The notes beneath the pieces are model-generated. The model was not told where the DNA came from. It saw only the letters and a program-made list of their open reading frames with translations, and did not search any database. The position numbers were made by a program, and so were the translations under genes. From CAWGMT01 sp963823675 (GTDB lineage: Bacteria > Planctomycetota > Planctomycetia > Isosphaerales > Isosphaeraceae), in contig CAWGMT010000008.1 of assembly GCA_963823675.1 (NCBI GenBank), positions 1,364,001 through 1,428,000 on the forward strand: a DNA stretch of 64,000 nt. The letters are read 5' to 3'. Below are positions 1 through 11,111 of this stretch, one piece after another; the first letter of the stretch is position 1, and every line of letters begins with the position of its first letter.

Positions 1-1303
1 ATGACGACGTGCTTGGCGGGGTGATCGGGAGCGTCGAAGCTGAGATCCTCCAGCACGCGCTCGAGGATCGTGTGCAACCGCCGGGCGCCGATGTTCTGGG
101 TCGCGCGGTTGACGTGGAACGCCAGGTCAGCCATGGTCTCGATGGCGGCATCGGCGAATTCCAGGGTGATCCCCTCGGTGGCCAGGAGCGCCTGGTACTG
201 GCGCAAGAGCGAGGCGCGCGGCTCGCGGAGAATCCTGGCGAAATCGTCGCGGGTCAGGTCGTGCATCTCGACACGAATCGGGAACCGTCCCTGAAGCTCG
301 GGCATCAAGTCGGACGGCTTGGAGCGATGGAACGCGCCGGCCGCGATGAACAGGACGTGGTCGGACTTCACCGGCCCGTGCTTGGTGTTCACGGTGGTCC
401 CCTCCACGATCGGCAGCAGGTCGCGCTGCACGCCCTGCCGCGAAACATCCGGCCCGCGGCCGGGCGCCTCGTCGCCGGCGATCTTGTCGATTTCGTCCAG
501 GAAGATGATCCCCGACTCCTCGGCCAGGGTCACGGCGGCCTGGTTGATCTTCTCGGGATCGATCAGCGAGTCGATCTCTTGCTGGAGCAAGACCGGCCGG
601 GCCTGCTTGACGGTCAGGCGGCGGCTCTGGGTCGGCTTGGGCATGATCTTCTCGAACATGCTCTGGAGGTCCATCTCCATCTGTTCGAAGTTGCCCGCGC
701 CAGGATCGAGACCGGCGCCATCGAGCGGCCGGGGAGCGTGATCTCGACCTCGCGTTCCTCGAGCTCGCCGGCTTCGAGTCGTGCTTTCATCTTGTCGCGG
801 GATCGTTGGCGGCGCTCGGCGGCTTCGGCGGCCTGGGGCGATTCGGCGTCGGGCCACGGGCCGGACGGCGCGACCGGCAAGAGCAGCTCCAGGAGCCGCT
901 CTTCGACGCGGGCCCTGGCCGGCTCGACGACCCTTTCGCGCTCGGCGTTACGAACCAGGACGATCGCCGCCTCGACCAGGTCGCGAATCAAGCCTTCGAC
1001 GTCGCGGCCGACATAGCCGACTTCGGTGTACTTGCTCGCCTCGGCCTTGACGAACGGCGCGCCCACAAGTATGGCCAGCCGCCGCGCGATCTCGGTCTTG
1101 CCGACGCCGGTCGGCCCGATCAGCATGATGTTCTTGGGCGTGACCTGGCTCTTCAAGTCTTCCGGCAATTGCCTGCGACGCCATCGATTGCGCAGCGCGA
1201 TGGCCACGGCCCGTTTGGCGTCGGCCTGACCCACGATATCGCGGTCGAGCTCGGCCACGATCTGCCGGGGTGTCAACTCACGCTCGCGCTGGTCGTCTGG
1301 CAC
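1..1303 (-). CDS. hslU: HslU, ATPase subunit of the HslVU protease (frameshifted, 3' end outside window)
   Basis: HslU is the AAA+ unfoldase that feeds proteins into the HslV peptidase in the cytoplasm. The start is GTG at 1303, with GGAGG a few bases upstream. Walker A (GPTGVGKT) is at residues 63-70. The N-terminal part reads in one frame to about position 705. The rest, including Walker B (IIFLDEIDKI) and the NIGARRLHT sensor region, continues in another frame from GAGNFEQME to the window edge; about 20 C-terminal residues lie outside. One missing base near 700-710 (ATCCT-GGCGCG) would restore a continuous protein. The start overlaps the hslV end by about 30 bp, so the two are one operon. 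The family call is secure. The break is either a consensus error or an inactivating deletion. Confidence 0.93.
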
Positions 1304-1833
1304 GGTATTTCCTCCACGGTCAACTGGGAATTGGTATAGATATCGATGCCCGCGGCGATCGCCAGCGATTCGCGAACGATCTCGGCCGCCGAAAGCCCGG
1401 AGTGCCGCAAGAGCGCCCGCGCTGCCGCCAGGGCGTATCCGCCGCCGGAGCCGGTCGCCAGGATGCCGTCGCTGGGCTGAATGACGTCGCCCGAGCCGGT
1501 CACGAGCAGGCTGAACCGGCTGTCGACCACGACGATCACGGCCTCAAGCCGGCGCAGCATCCGGTCGGTGCGCCAGAGCTTGGCCAGCTCGGTCGCCGCG
1601 CGCGGCACGTTGTTGGGATAATCGCGCAGCTTGGACTCGAACCGTTCCAGAAGGGCGAATCCGTCGGCCGCTGAGCCGGCGAAGCCCACCAGCACTTGCC
1701 CCTCGAGCAGCTTGCGGATCTTGACCGCGTCGGCCTTCATCACCTGCGTACCCAGCGTGACCTGACCGTCCCCGCCGATCGCCACCCGATCACCCTTCCG
1801 CACCGAAAGGATCGTCGTCGCCTGCCAGTCCAA
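1273..1833 (-). CDS. hslV: HslV, peptidase subunit of the HslVU protease
   Basis: HslV is the proteasome-like threonine peptidase partnered with HslU. The protein contains the N-terminal TTILSVRKGD segment whose first Thr becomes the nucleophile after propeptide removal, then GDGQVTLG and GFAGSAADGFALLERFE, all family signatures. I chose the TTG at 1833 because a GAGGGGG motif lies 7 bases upstream and it gives a 186-residue protein with a four-residue propeptide (MDWQA-T), the usual length. ATG alternatives at 1887 and 1917 would add 18 or 28 residues and have weaker ribosome-binding sites. The open frame continues far upstream without any HslV-like sequence, so that extension is not coding. 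Confidence 0.9.
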   Translation of the reverse strand: MDWQATTILSVRKGDRVAIGGDGQVTLGTQVMKADAVKIRKLLEGQVLVGFAGSAADGFALLERFESKLRDYPNNVPRAATELAKLWRTDRMLRRLEAVIVVVDSRFSLLVTGSGDVIQPSDGILATGSGGGYALAAARALLRHSGLSAAEIVRESLAIAAGIDIYTNSQLTVEEIPCQTTSASVS

Positions 1834-2124
1834 TCGCCGCCCCCTCTCGCAGATCGCTTCAAGCTTAGCTGGATTGAGACCCACCATTTCAATACGGACG
1901 CGATCTTGACCGATCATCGCGCGGTATCTGGTTTCTTCTCTGCGAGCATAATTCCAAACGTGCGGGATTGCCAAGCAGATTGAACGGAGATGGGTGAGCT
2001 TTTCGCGGTGGGACCGTACGCAATTGGCGACCGTCTTGGTAACATGGCCTGGCGCCTTGCTCCAGATGGCTTGCTGTTGTGAGTCCGTCCCGCCTTCGGG
2101 GTTGGGTTTCACGGGGAGTCGATC

Positions 2125-3096
2125 GTGCCGCAGTCCGCCGCTCCGGATCACGACCAGCGTCTGAAGGTGTTGCTCAAGGAGTTCTTCGAGGCCTTCTTCA
2201 CTTGCTTCTTCCCCGCCTGGGCGGCTCGGTTCGAGTTCGTCGAGATCGACTGGCTGGACAAGGAACTGTTCCTGGCACCGCCGCAGGGGGAGAAGCGGCA
2301 GCTCGACTTGGTGGCCCGGCTGAGGCTGCGGCCTGGCGCGCCACCGCCTCGCGTGGGCGTGACCGACCTGGTGGCCTTGGTCCATGTCGAGCTGGAGTCG
2401 CGAGCCAGCACTCTGGCCTTCCGGCCGCGGATGTTCGAGTACTACGTCCAACTGCGGCGTGACACCGGGCTGCCGGTGCTGCCCATCGCCCTGTTCCTGC
2501 GCGTCGGGCTGGACGGCATCGGTTGGGATGCCTACGAAGAACACTTCTGGGAACAGCGGATCGTCCGCTTCGACTACGCCTACGTGGGTCTGCCGGCCCT
2601 GGACGGCGAGCAGTACGCGACGGGCGAGAACCTGCTGGGGGTGGCGCTCTGCGCCCTGATGCAGCTTCCGGCCGACCGGCGGGCCGAGTTGTACGCCAAG
2701 GGGTTGAAACGAATCGCGGTTTCGGGAGAAAATGACTATCGGCGCTTCCTGCTGGCCGAATGCCTGGAGACATACGGTGAGCTGGACGACGCACAGCAGG
2801 AACGGCTGCAAGCGCTGCTACACACCGAGGAGTATCAAGAGGTCGAACCCCTCATGAAGACCACCTACGAGCGCGGCATCGAACACGGCATCGAACGCGG
2901 CATCGAACGCGGCATCGAACGCGGCATTTTGCAGGGCGAGCGGCGGTCGGTCCTGCGGCAAATGGAGGCCAAGTTCGGCCCGTTGTCTGCCAAAGTCAAG
3001 CAACAGGTTGAGGCGTTGTCGCCCGAAGCGTTGGCCCAACTGCAGCTCGATCTTCTCAACGCGCAAGCCCTTGAGGAACTCCACCTGGAAGACTAA
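2125..3096 (+). CDS. Rpn/DUF4351-type PD-(D/E)XK nuclease-like protein
   Basis: 323 residues starting at GTG 2125 with GGGGAG upstream. The N-terminal two thirds resembles the recombination-promoting nuclease / DUF4351 transposase-like family: a hydrophobic FFEAFFTCFFPAW start, an acidic LDLVARL strand, and LVHVELESR as the probable E-x-E part of a PD-(D/E)XK core. The C-terminal third has four and a half in-frame copies of a GIERGIE-type repeat (about residues 251-268), then a helical DUF4351-like tail ending in LEELHLED. Proteins of this family are common, multicopy and poorly understood in planctomycetes; known Rpn members cut DNA and promote recombination. It stands alone between the divergent hslVU and convergent DUF1501 genes. 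No frame damage is seen. Nuclease activity is inferred, not shown. Confidence 0.72.
   Translation: MPQSAAPDHDQRLKVLLKEFFEAFFTCFFPAWAARFEFVEIDWLDKELFLAPPQGEKRQLDLVARLRLRPGAPPPRVGVTDLVALVHVELESRASTLAFRPRMFEYYVQLRRDTGLPVLPIALFLRVGLDGIGWDAYEEHFWEQRIVRFDYAYVGLPALDGEQYATGENLLGVALCALMQLPADRRAELYAKGLKRIAVSGENDYRRFLLAECLETYGELDDAQQERLQALLHTEEYQEVEPLMKTTYERGIEHGIERGIERGIERGILQGERRSVLRQMEAKFGPLSAKVKQQVEALSPEALAQLQLDLLNAQALEELHLED
2875..2928 (+). repeat. 12-bp in-frame tandem repeat inside the Rpn-like gene
   Basis: The unit GGCATCGAACGC occurs four times with one substitution (CAC for CGC in the first copy), followed by half a unit. It encodes GIERGIER-type heptad-like peptide and can vary in copy number by slippage without breaking the frame. 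Confidence 0.9.
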
Positions 3097-3201
3097 CGCC
3101 CAAGTCGTTCGACGACGACGACGGTCAGGAATGCCCGCGGGCCTGGATCGCGGAATTTCCGCCAAGAATGCTGGCCCAGGACCGAGCAAGTGGCGCTGAC
3201 T

Positions 3202-4734
<1,533 letters not shown>

Positions 4735-4745
4735 GGGTGACCTGA

Positions 4746-4772
4746 TCTTTCGCGAAGCGAATGGCGACACTA
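4746..4772 (-). repeat. Short dispersed hairpin repeat, copy 1
   Basis: A CTTTCGC-GA-GCGAA hairpin followed by GGCGACACTA. The same sequence with three changes occurs at 23238-23264. Read on the minus strand, the CTA end supplies the TAG stop codon of the upstream PSD1 gene. Confidence 0.7.
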
Positions 4773-7303
4773 CTCTCTCGTCACGAACTCATCCAGATTC
4801 AGCAGGACGCGAGCCACCGTGACCCAGGGTCGCGAACGTGGGCGGACTCGCGGCTGCGACGGCTCTGCTTTCGCCGTGCCGCTGCCGGTTGCGGCCTCTT
4901 CACACTCGGTTTTTTCGCGCTTGAGAACCTGCTCGAGCAAGTCCCGCTCGCGGCCCGACGGCTCGCGGCCCAGGCACAGGAGGAACGCATGCTGGAGCCG
5001 CTCGTGGTCGGTCGCCGGGTCTGGACACTCACTCAAGATTCGCGCGGCCAGCCCATCGGCGATCTCGACGAACGCCGGGTCGTTCAAGAGCGCGAGTGCC
5101 TGCAACGGCGTGTTGGAGCGGAACCGCCGCGTGCAGGTTTGCACACCTCCTGGCGCGTCGAATGTGGTCAGAAACGGGTACGGCGTCGCCCGCCACAAGT
5201 AAGTGTAGAGGCCCCGGCGATATCGGTTCGGCCCGGTATCCGCGCGCCAGGGGCGTTTCATCTGTCCCAAGGTCATGACGCCATCGGGCTGCGGCGGAAA
5301 AACACTCGGTCCGCCAATCCGGCAAGATAGAAGACCACTGCTCGCCAGGGCGGCGTCGCGAATGAGCTCGGCATCGAGACGAAGCCGCGCCTGGCGCCAG
5401 AGCAGGCGATTCGTCGGATCGATCGCCTGGCCCTCCGCGCGTACTCGTGATGATTGTCGATACGTGGCGGAGCTCACGATCAGCCGATCTATGGCCTTCC
5501 GGCTCCAACCACTCTCAACAAGCTCGCACGCCAGCCAGTCGAGCAATTCCGGATGGGAAGGCGGCGTGCCCTGGGTCCCGAAATCGTTGTCCGTCTCGAC
5601 GAGCCCGCGCCCGAAATAGGCTTGCCAGATCCGATTCACCTGCACGCGCGCCGTCAGCGGGTTCCGCCCGTCGCAGAGCCACCGAGCGAGGTCCCACCGG
5701 TCAGCACGCGTTCCCGAGCTGGAGCCCTGCAAACCCGGCAAGACCGCGGGAACCGCCGGCTCGACCCGTGCTCCCTTGCGGGTGAAGTCGCCCCCTAAGT
5801 GAACGAAGGTCTCGCGCGCTTTGCCGGCGCGTTCCCGCACGACCAGGGTTGTGACAAACCGCGGCAGGGCCGCACGCAGCTGGGAGAGCTGGGCGAATTC
5901 CGCATGGAGCGTCCGATCGCCGGCCAGCATGAGCTCGACCAAGGCACGGCGCTGGCTAGGCGTCCGCTTCTCGCGCGGAGTGTCGAATGCCAGGCGGACA
6001 TCGGCGTCTTGCGCCTGGGTGAATTCCAGAGTCACCGTGGCCTCCCAGCGCCGCTCACGCGCGTCGAGGTCGCGATAGCGCGCTGCCAGATCCTGGTGAA
6101 ATTGATCGATCCGAGCCCGGACCTGATCCCGCCTGGCCAGCTCGTCCGGCGAGGCGATCTCGAGCTCGGGCTCATCGACGTTGTTGAAGAAAGCCAAGAG
6201 CTGGTAATAGTCGCGCTGCGAGAGCGGATCGTACTTGTGGTCGTGGCACTGGGCGCATCCGATCGTCAGTCCCAGAAAGACCGTGCCCGTGGTATTGACC
6301 CGATCCACGATCGACTCGACGCGGAACTGCTCGACGTCGATCCCGCCTTCCTGGTTAAGCTGGGTATTGCGGTGAAACCCAGTGGCGATCCGCTCTCCGA
6401 ACGAGGCGCCCGGACGAAGGTCGCCCGCGAGCTGAAGGGCCGCGAACTGGTCGAACGGCATGTCGGCATTGTAGGCTGCGATCACCCAGTCGCGGTATTT
6501 CCAGATCGGCGCGGGGCATCGATGTTATAACCATTCGAGTCGGCATAGCGCGCCTGGTCGAGCCAGGGGCGAGCCCAGCGCTCGCCGAAGTGCGGCGACG
6601 CCGTCAGTCGATCGATCGCACGGTCGAGGGGCGCGGGGCCATGGTCCGCCAGAAAGTTTGCGATCTCCTCCGGTGACGGAGGCAACCCGATCAAGTCGAG
6701 ACTCAGACGGCGGAGCAGGGTTGGCCGGCTGGCCTCCGGCGCGGGGCCCAGTCCAGCCCGCTCGAGTTGAGAGAGGATGAATCTGTCGATCGCGTTCCGC
6801 GGCCAATCACGCCGCTTGACCTCGGGCACCGCCGGCCGCATGGGAGGAACGAACGCCCAGTGCGGTTTTTCGGCGAGAACCCCGGGAACCTCCCCGGCGG
6901 GATATCGGGCTCCCTGATCGATCCAGGCGCGCAGCAGATTGGTCTCGGCGTCGCTCAAGGGGGGCCGTTTCAGCGGCATTCGCTTGATGGCACCGTCTCC
7001 ACGGACGGCCTCGATCAGCAGGCTCAGATCGGCCTCGCCGGGCACAAAGGCCGGCCCGCCTTTTCCACCCGCAAGCGCGGCCGCGGCCGTGTCGAGCCGC
7101 AGGCCCGCACGCGGCTTGTTCTTGCCGTGGCACTCCACGCAATGTCGCGTGAGAATGGGTTTCACTTGACGGGCGTAATCAACCGCGGCAGTCGATTTCG
7201 ACGACGGGGGTTGGCCCGACGCGGCGCCGACAGCAACGCCAAGCGCAACGACCAGCGCCGCCGCTACCAGCCAATTTCTCGTTCGAGCGGGTACGGTGCC
7301 CAT
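4770..7303 (-). CDS. PSCyt1/DUF1549/DUF1553 (PSD1) cytochrome-type protein (frameshifted)
   Basis: A large secreted planctomycete protein with an N-terminal hydrophobic signal (LVAAALVVALGVAVGAASG), a cytochrome-like PSCyt1 domain with haem motif CVECH, then the DUF1549 domain (WARPWLDQARYADSNGYNID... and a second CAQCH motif) and the DUF1553 domain (NPLTARVQVNRIWQAYFGRG, LNDPAFVE). The N-terminal third reads from 7303 (in-frame GTG alternative at 7387) to about 6500. The remainder continues in the next frame from 6485. One missing base at APR-IWKYRDW near 6507 repairs it. It is followed at 35 bp by the DUF1501 gene, the usual partner. The role is thought to be electron transfer or polymer breakdown at the cell surface, but no member's substrate is known. 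Confidence 0.9.
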
Positions 7304-7457
7304 TCGCGGAACGGGGGGCGGGAGATCAAGAAGAAAGCAGTCGACCAGAGCACGGAACGTCAGACGACTCCGAGGAACCCGGCTCACGGCAATCGTCTAC
7401 CAGATTACCGCGCTACCGATCCCGGCCGCCAGCACGTACCGCCGCAGCCGCCGTCTC

Positions 7458-7958
7458 TCAATTCTGATCGATCCAATTCATTGCGTTGGACCACCACGGA
7501 GGTGTTCGGCTCACTCGCGGCCCGAAGTAATTGTTGGCCTCGGTGGGATAGACCACCGGCGAGAGATCCGGAAGATTGGGGTTGGAGAACGAAGTGCCTT
7601 CCGAGACATAGATCCGTCCGTCGTAACCTCGGACATAGGTCCGCACGGGCGCGGTTCGGCTGCGCAGCGGGGAGAACGGTCCGTAGAGGGACATGGTCTG
7701 GTCACCGTAAATCCCGAGCGGCGAGTAACCTCCGCCGACGGGGTCGTTGCCGCGCACGACCATGTAGGGTGTCGGGTAAAACGTACCGAGCGTTGACGTG
7801 GGTGCGTACGCCGGCCGGGCGCGCGTCACCACCACCGGACCCGGGGACCGCCGGACCCAAACGTCTCCCGCCAGGGCGGAACGACCTATTCCAACAGCCG
7901 CGCACATCACCACTCCGGCGCTCATGATGCGCGCCGTGACGCCAATATTGCGAGACAT
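7458..7958 (-). CDS. Secreted hypothetical protein with YGP/TMSLYG motif
   Basis: 166 residues. A signal peptide is visible (RIMSAGVVMCAAVGIGRSALA, cleavage after ALA). The mature part is rich in Pro, Tyr and Gly, with GIYGDQTMSLYGPFSPLRSRTAPVRTYVRGYDGR, a pattern I have seen in short exported planctomycete proteins, ending WWSNAMNWIDQN. No enzymatic motif is seen. It stands alone, transcribed away from the XRE regulator side. Function unknown; a cell-surface role is inferred from the signal only. Confidence 0.72.
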   Translation of the reverse strand: MSRNIGVTARIMSAGVVMCAAVGIGRSALAGDVWVRRSPGPVVVTRARPAYAPTSTLGTFYPTPYMVVRGNDPVGGGYSPLGIYGDQTMSLYGPFSPLRSRTAPVRTYVRGYDGRIYVSEGTSFSNPNLPDLSPVVYPTEANNYFGPRVSRTPPWWSNAMNWIDQN

Positions 7959-8083
7959 CGAAGTTCCTCAAAGAATGTGCGGCCCGGAGACGGCACTTCA
8001 CGGTCTGATGCGCCGTCGTCAGTTCGACACGGTACCTTGAGGAATTCTACACGAAAAAAGCGGCTGAGTTCGGAATCTGCGCA

Positions 8084-8614
8084 TCAAATCGAAGTGCGTG
8101 CCCTCGGAAGCAGCGTGTGAAGCTCTTCCACAAGCCTGGCAACGCCATCACCCATTGGCGAGTGGATCAAGTCATGCAACTTGGACATCAACTCGCCTTC
8201 GCGCAGGTAGAGCGCATCATGGTTGCTCGTTTTGGTGTGCGTCGCCGTGTGGACCGCGAACCGCGAGTCTTCTCCGTCCGAGGCGGCGCGAGCTTTGAAA
8301 TTGGAGTTTCCCGGAATCGTCAGCGGGCCGCCTTCCGCGGGAATCCAGTCCTGTAAAGGCCGGGAACGATGAGCCGGAGAAAAATCGCTCGCTGATTGCA
8401 GCGACTCGGCTACATGGTCATGACCCAGAAGATCCTCCATCGGGACATTGAGCGCCACGGCGATTCTCCGTAGCGTCCCGGCACGAGGGAGTTCCGTCTT
8501 GCCGCTTTCGATCTGATACAACGCGGTTCTAGAGATTTCAGCCCGATTGGCGAGTTCATCCGGGCCCCAACCTTTGGAGTAACGAAAATCGCGAACCCGT
8601 TGAGCCAACGACAT
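8084..8614 (-). CDS. XRE-family transcriptional regulator
   Basis: 176 residues from ATG 8614, which has AGGAG eight bases upstream; the frame is open further up but without HTH sequence. Residues 1-60 form a Cro/C1-type helix-turn-helix: SLAQRVRDFRYSKGWGPDELA, then AEISRTALYQIESGKTELP and TLRRIAVALNVPMEDLLG. The C-terminal 110 residues are polar and unlike any family I recognise, ending in a short helical segment (LHDLIHSPMGDGVARLVEELHTLLP). It is preceded by a good promoter at 8750-8778 and about 130 bases of leader. No obvious target gene is adjacent, so the regulon cannot be read from context. Confidence 0.85.
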   Translation of the reverse strand: MSLAQRVRDFRYSKGWGPDELANRAEISRTALYQIESGKTELPRAGTLRRIAVALNVPMEDLLGHDHVAESLQSASDFSPAHRSRPLQDWIPAEGGPLTIPGNSNFKARAASDGEDSRFAVHTATHTKTSNHDALYLREGELMSKLHDLIHSPMGDGVARLVEELHTLLPRARTSI

Positions 8615-8749
8615 CGCTGTTGCTCCTCGACTGTGAGGTAATGAGAGGGGGAACGAACGTCCATGCAGTCCCGACATTCTCGCCAAAGGCGCAACCGAAT
8701 CCTCGCGAACGGCGATTTGGTCACAAATGGCGTGATCGGATTACTGGAA

Positions 8750-8778
8750 AATTAACAAATCCCCCATTTCGGCGTCAA
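8750..8778 (-). promoter_or_regulatory. Sigma-70-type promoter of the XRE regulator
   Basis: On the minus strand TTGACG (8773-8778) and TTAATT (8750-8755) are separated by 17 bases and point toward the XRE gene. Confidence 0.55.
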
Positions 8779-9140
8779 GATAATATTGAACAAGAAAAAC
8801 AAAGCCACTTAGGGCATGAGGGGTGGCTTCGTACATAACGTCTAAGATTATCATGTTTTATGGCAAACAATCGGTCAATGTGTTTCGCAAAACTTACCTC
8901 AATTAAGCGACTCTGTGCTCGCCCGAATCGCTCCTTTGGGAACGGAAGCCGGCAAAATGGTAGTTGTGTTTTGGATTTTTCTTGGATCGCTGACCTCATC
9001 GAACGACACAGGCGATGATTCACAGCGTGCGATCCCAAGAAAGTATCTAAAGATGGCGTCAATATGCGTTAGTTAGGCGATTCAAGCGGCGGGTTCGTGT
9101 TATTTTGCGGGTGTCCGGTGCCCACTGGCGGATCACGAAC
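8779..9140. other. Gene-free, relatively AT-rich spacer
   Basis: About 360 bases with clearly lower GC than the neighbours. It contains an AAGCCAC...GTGGCTT inverted repeat around 8806-8833. The only open frame (minus strand, 8775-9062) has no recognisable protein character. I see no gene. Confidence 0.5.
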
Positions 9141-9401
9141 CTAGCGTCCTGCTTGGAATTCTTTGAGGATACCAACGATGAGTTCGGGATCGCGTAGTTG
9201 CAGCAGATGGGCGATGCGTGGTTCCGGGATTTCCAGCTTGCGTAGACTGTCTCCCACCTGGGACCACAGTCGCTCGCGCTTCTTTCCTTCCGCGAGGTAG
9301 ATGTCGGTCGCGAGCTCGGACAGCCGCTGAAACAGGATCGCGTCGAGGTTTTTGTAGTAACGGTCGATGATCTTTCGTTGATATGGCGTGTGATCTGCCA
9401 T
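9141..9401 (-). CDS. Small conserved hypothetical protein
   Basis: 86 residues from ATG 9401, with GAGGAGG about 10 bases upstream. The sequence is mostly helical and charged (YQRKIIDRYYKNLDAILFQRLSELATDIYLAEGKKRERLW... LLQLRDPELIVGILKEFQAGR). Short proteins of this pattern occur across planctomycetes, but I know of no assigned function. There is no signal peptide, membrane segment or metal motif, so it is probably cytoplasmic. No partner gene lies nearby. Confidence 0.7.
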   Translation of the reverse strand: MADHTPYQRKIIDRYYKNLDAILFQRLSELATDIYLAEGKKRERLWSQVGDSLRKLEIPEPRIAHLLQLRDPELIVGILKEFQAGR

Positions 9402-9761
9402 CCGGGCGGCCTCCTCGACGGAATCGCGGCGCAGTGCTTGGTCTCGCGGTCGGGAGGACCGACCTGGAACTGGGCTCGATCTCTAGATCAGAACCGGTCG
9501 CGGCTCGTCGGTCAAGGCGCCGTCCGTTTGGCCATTCACTCGCAAATGAACCAAGTAGTCCGATCTGGCGTATCTCAGTAATCATTCACCCTGTGTCGAG
9601 TCGGGTGGGTGCGTCGTTGTGCTCGTGGGCTGCAAGGCGTTGGATCGAGACCAAGTCTCAAGCAGCGTTTCTTCCGGCTCTGCCCGAGGCAGTTGAGGAC
9701 CGGGGTGAAGTTCACGTCGATCGCGGCCAAGCCAGTAGCCCTGGGTTTGGCGACTTGGCGG
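9402..9761. other. Intergenic region, nothing recognised
   Basis: About 360 bases between the small conserved protein and the 3' end of the first FTGNVA protein. The short open frames here look like chance translations; no repeat or RNA structure stood out. Confidence 0.4.
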
Positions 9762-11111
9762 TCACCGGACTGCTACTAGGCGAGATGGCAACGAGCCGGA
9801 TTCCGTCGCTTCCGCCTTGGCGAGCGCCTTGTAGATGCTCCCTCCGCCCATGTACTTCTGCAACTGGCCGAAAAGGCTCGATGAGAAGGGGATGTTCAGG
9901 ACCGACTTGGAAGATTCAAAGGCAGCGCCGCTGTTTGTCTCGCCCGTCAGGGTCGCGGGGTACAGCCCATTCGGTTGGTTCAACCCCTGGGCCGGGAAAA
10001 CATAGGTCGCATCCAGGAACTCGTCTGTGCTGAGCTTGCGGTAAACGCGGGCGATGGCGTGCGTGCCGTCGAGCTCCACGGTCGCTGGATTGATCTGGCT
10101 CACGTCAAAGCCCGACGTGCCAGAGACCGTGACGCGGATAAGGTCGCGATGCGCGGTATCGATGATCCGGTGCTCATGGGGATTGATGAGAATATTAGGT
10201 GACTGCATCGGGCTGGACGCCGCGACTGTGGCCTCGGAAAGCGTGAACGTACTTCCGGGGAAGAAGGCGTCGCTGATCCCGCCGTCGTCGGGCGAGCCCG
10301 CGAATGCCCCGATGCCGATCTTCGTGGAGGGCGTCAATGCCTGGCCCGTCACCGTTTGGTAAAGCTGGGAGAAGTGGCTGATAGAGAACTCGAGGTTGGG
10401 ATGAGCCGCCGAATTGGACAAGTAGACGTTGCCAGTAAAAGCGGGCAGCGAGGTACCAAAGAACGGGATTCCTTGAGGATTCATACCCGGGATGGCGAGC
10501 GCCACCTGGTACGGTTTGGCAGGCGCGGGGTCGCTCGGGGTTGGAGACGGAGCATTGGGCGAGAAGCCGGCGACGACCTGCGGCGTCGAGGACGCGATGG
10601 ATGACGGAGAAAGAAAGAGGGAAGCTGCCATTTGCTCCGGACCGCCTAGCGCGTAAAACTCTGTGAATCCGGGAGCCGCCGCCTCAACCGCCGGGTTGAC
10701 AGTCCCGGCACTCCCATTATCATCGGCATCTCCCGCGATTACCGGCCCCGTCGCGTCGGTCGGCGTATCAGCGGCGCCGCCGCTGAGGCCGACGCTCAGG
10801 GTGTCAGTGGTCGCATCATAGGACACCCGGATCTCGGAGATATCAAAGCCCGAAATTGGGATAAGAGGTTGGAGATTTGGCGGGATGATCGGGTGTTGGA
10901 TATTCGGGGTAGTCGAAGAATTAAAGATAACGACGCCAGGTTGCTGTGTAGCGGGAAAATCGATTGCGACGTTTCCGGTGAAGTTCACGCTGAGCAACTG
11001 CCGTTGATCGAGTTGTTCCACCGCGATGGCGGAACGTTTGGCGGTTTTGCGACCGCCTTCTTCGTGCAGCCACTTTCGAGCGGCTTGAAGCAACTTGGAG
11101 AACAGATTCAT
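9762..11111 (-). CDS. Exported FTGNVA-domain protein with VEQLDxRQLLS N-terminus (paralogue 1)
   Basis: 449 residues from ATG 11111 (AAGGGAT upstream). The first 40 residues are basic and end in VEQLDQRQLLS, the planctomycete-type N-terminal export motif (LExRxLLS class). Then comes SVNFTGNVAIDFPAT, a beta-rich domain with SYDATTDTLSVGLSGG, an Asp-rich GDADDNGSAGTVNP loop that could bind calcium, EFYALGGPEQM and a C-terminal half with NPHEHRIIDTAHRDLIRVTV, FDVSQINPATVELDG and KYMGGGSIYKALAKAEA. A close paralogue lies upstream (11852-13376) and a PEP-CTERM relative at 13649. Probably a cell-surface or extracellular structural protein; function unknown. The frame is intact. Confidence 0.8.
   Translation of the reverse strand: MNLFSKLLQAARKWLHEEGGRKTAKRSAIAVEQLDQRQLLSVNFTGNVAIDFPATQQPGVVIFNSSTTPNIQHPIIPPNLQPLIPISGFDISEIRVSYDATTDTLSVGLSGGAADTPTDATGPVIAGDADDNGSAGTVNPAVEAAAPGFTEFYALGGPEQMAASLFLSPSSIASSTPQVVAGFSPNAPSPTPSDPAPAKPYQVALAIPGMNPQGIPFFGTSLPAFTGNVYLSNSAAHPNLEFSISHFSQLYQTVTGQALTPSTKIGIGAFAGSPDDGGISDAFFPGSTFTLSEATVAASSPMQSPNILINPHEHRIIDTAHRDLIRVTVSGTSGFDVSQINPATVELDGTHAIARVYRKLSTDEFLDATYVFPAQGLNQPNGLYPATLTGETNSGAAFESSKSVLNIPFSSSLFGQLQKYMGGGSIYKALAKAEATESGSLPSRLVAVR

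Noticed and set aside
9..1016. 335-codon plus-strand open frame
   Set aside because: Antisense of hslU; no family, and the opposite strand carries Walker motifs.
1888..2811. Upstream extension of the hslV frame to 512 codons
   Set aside because: Translates the antisense of the Rpn-like gene; contains nothing HslV-like.
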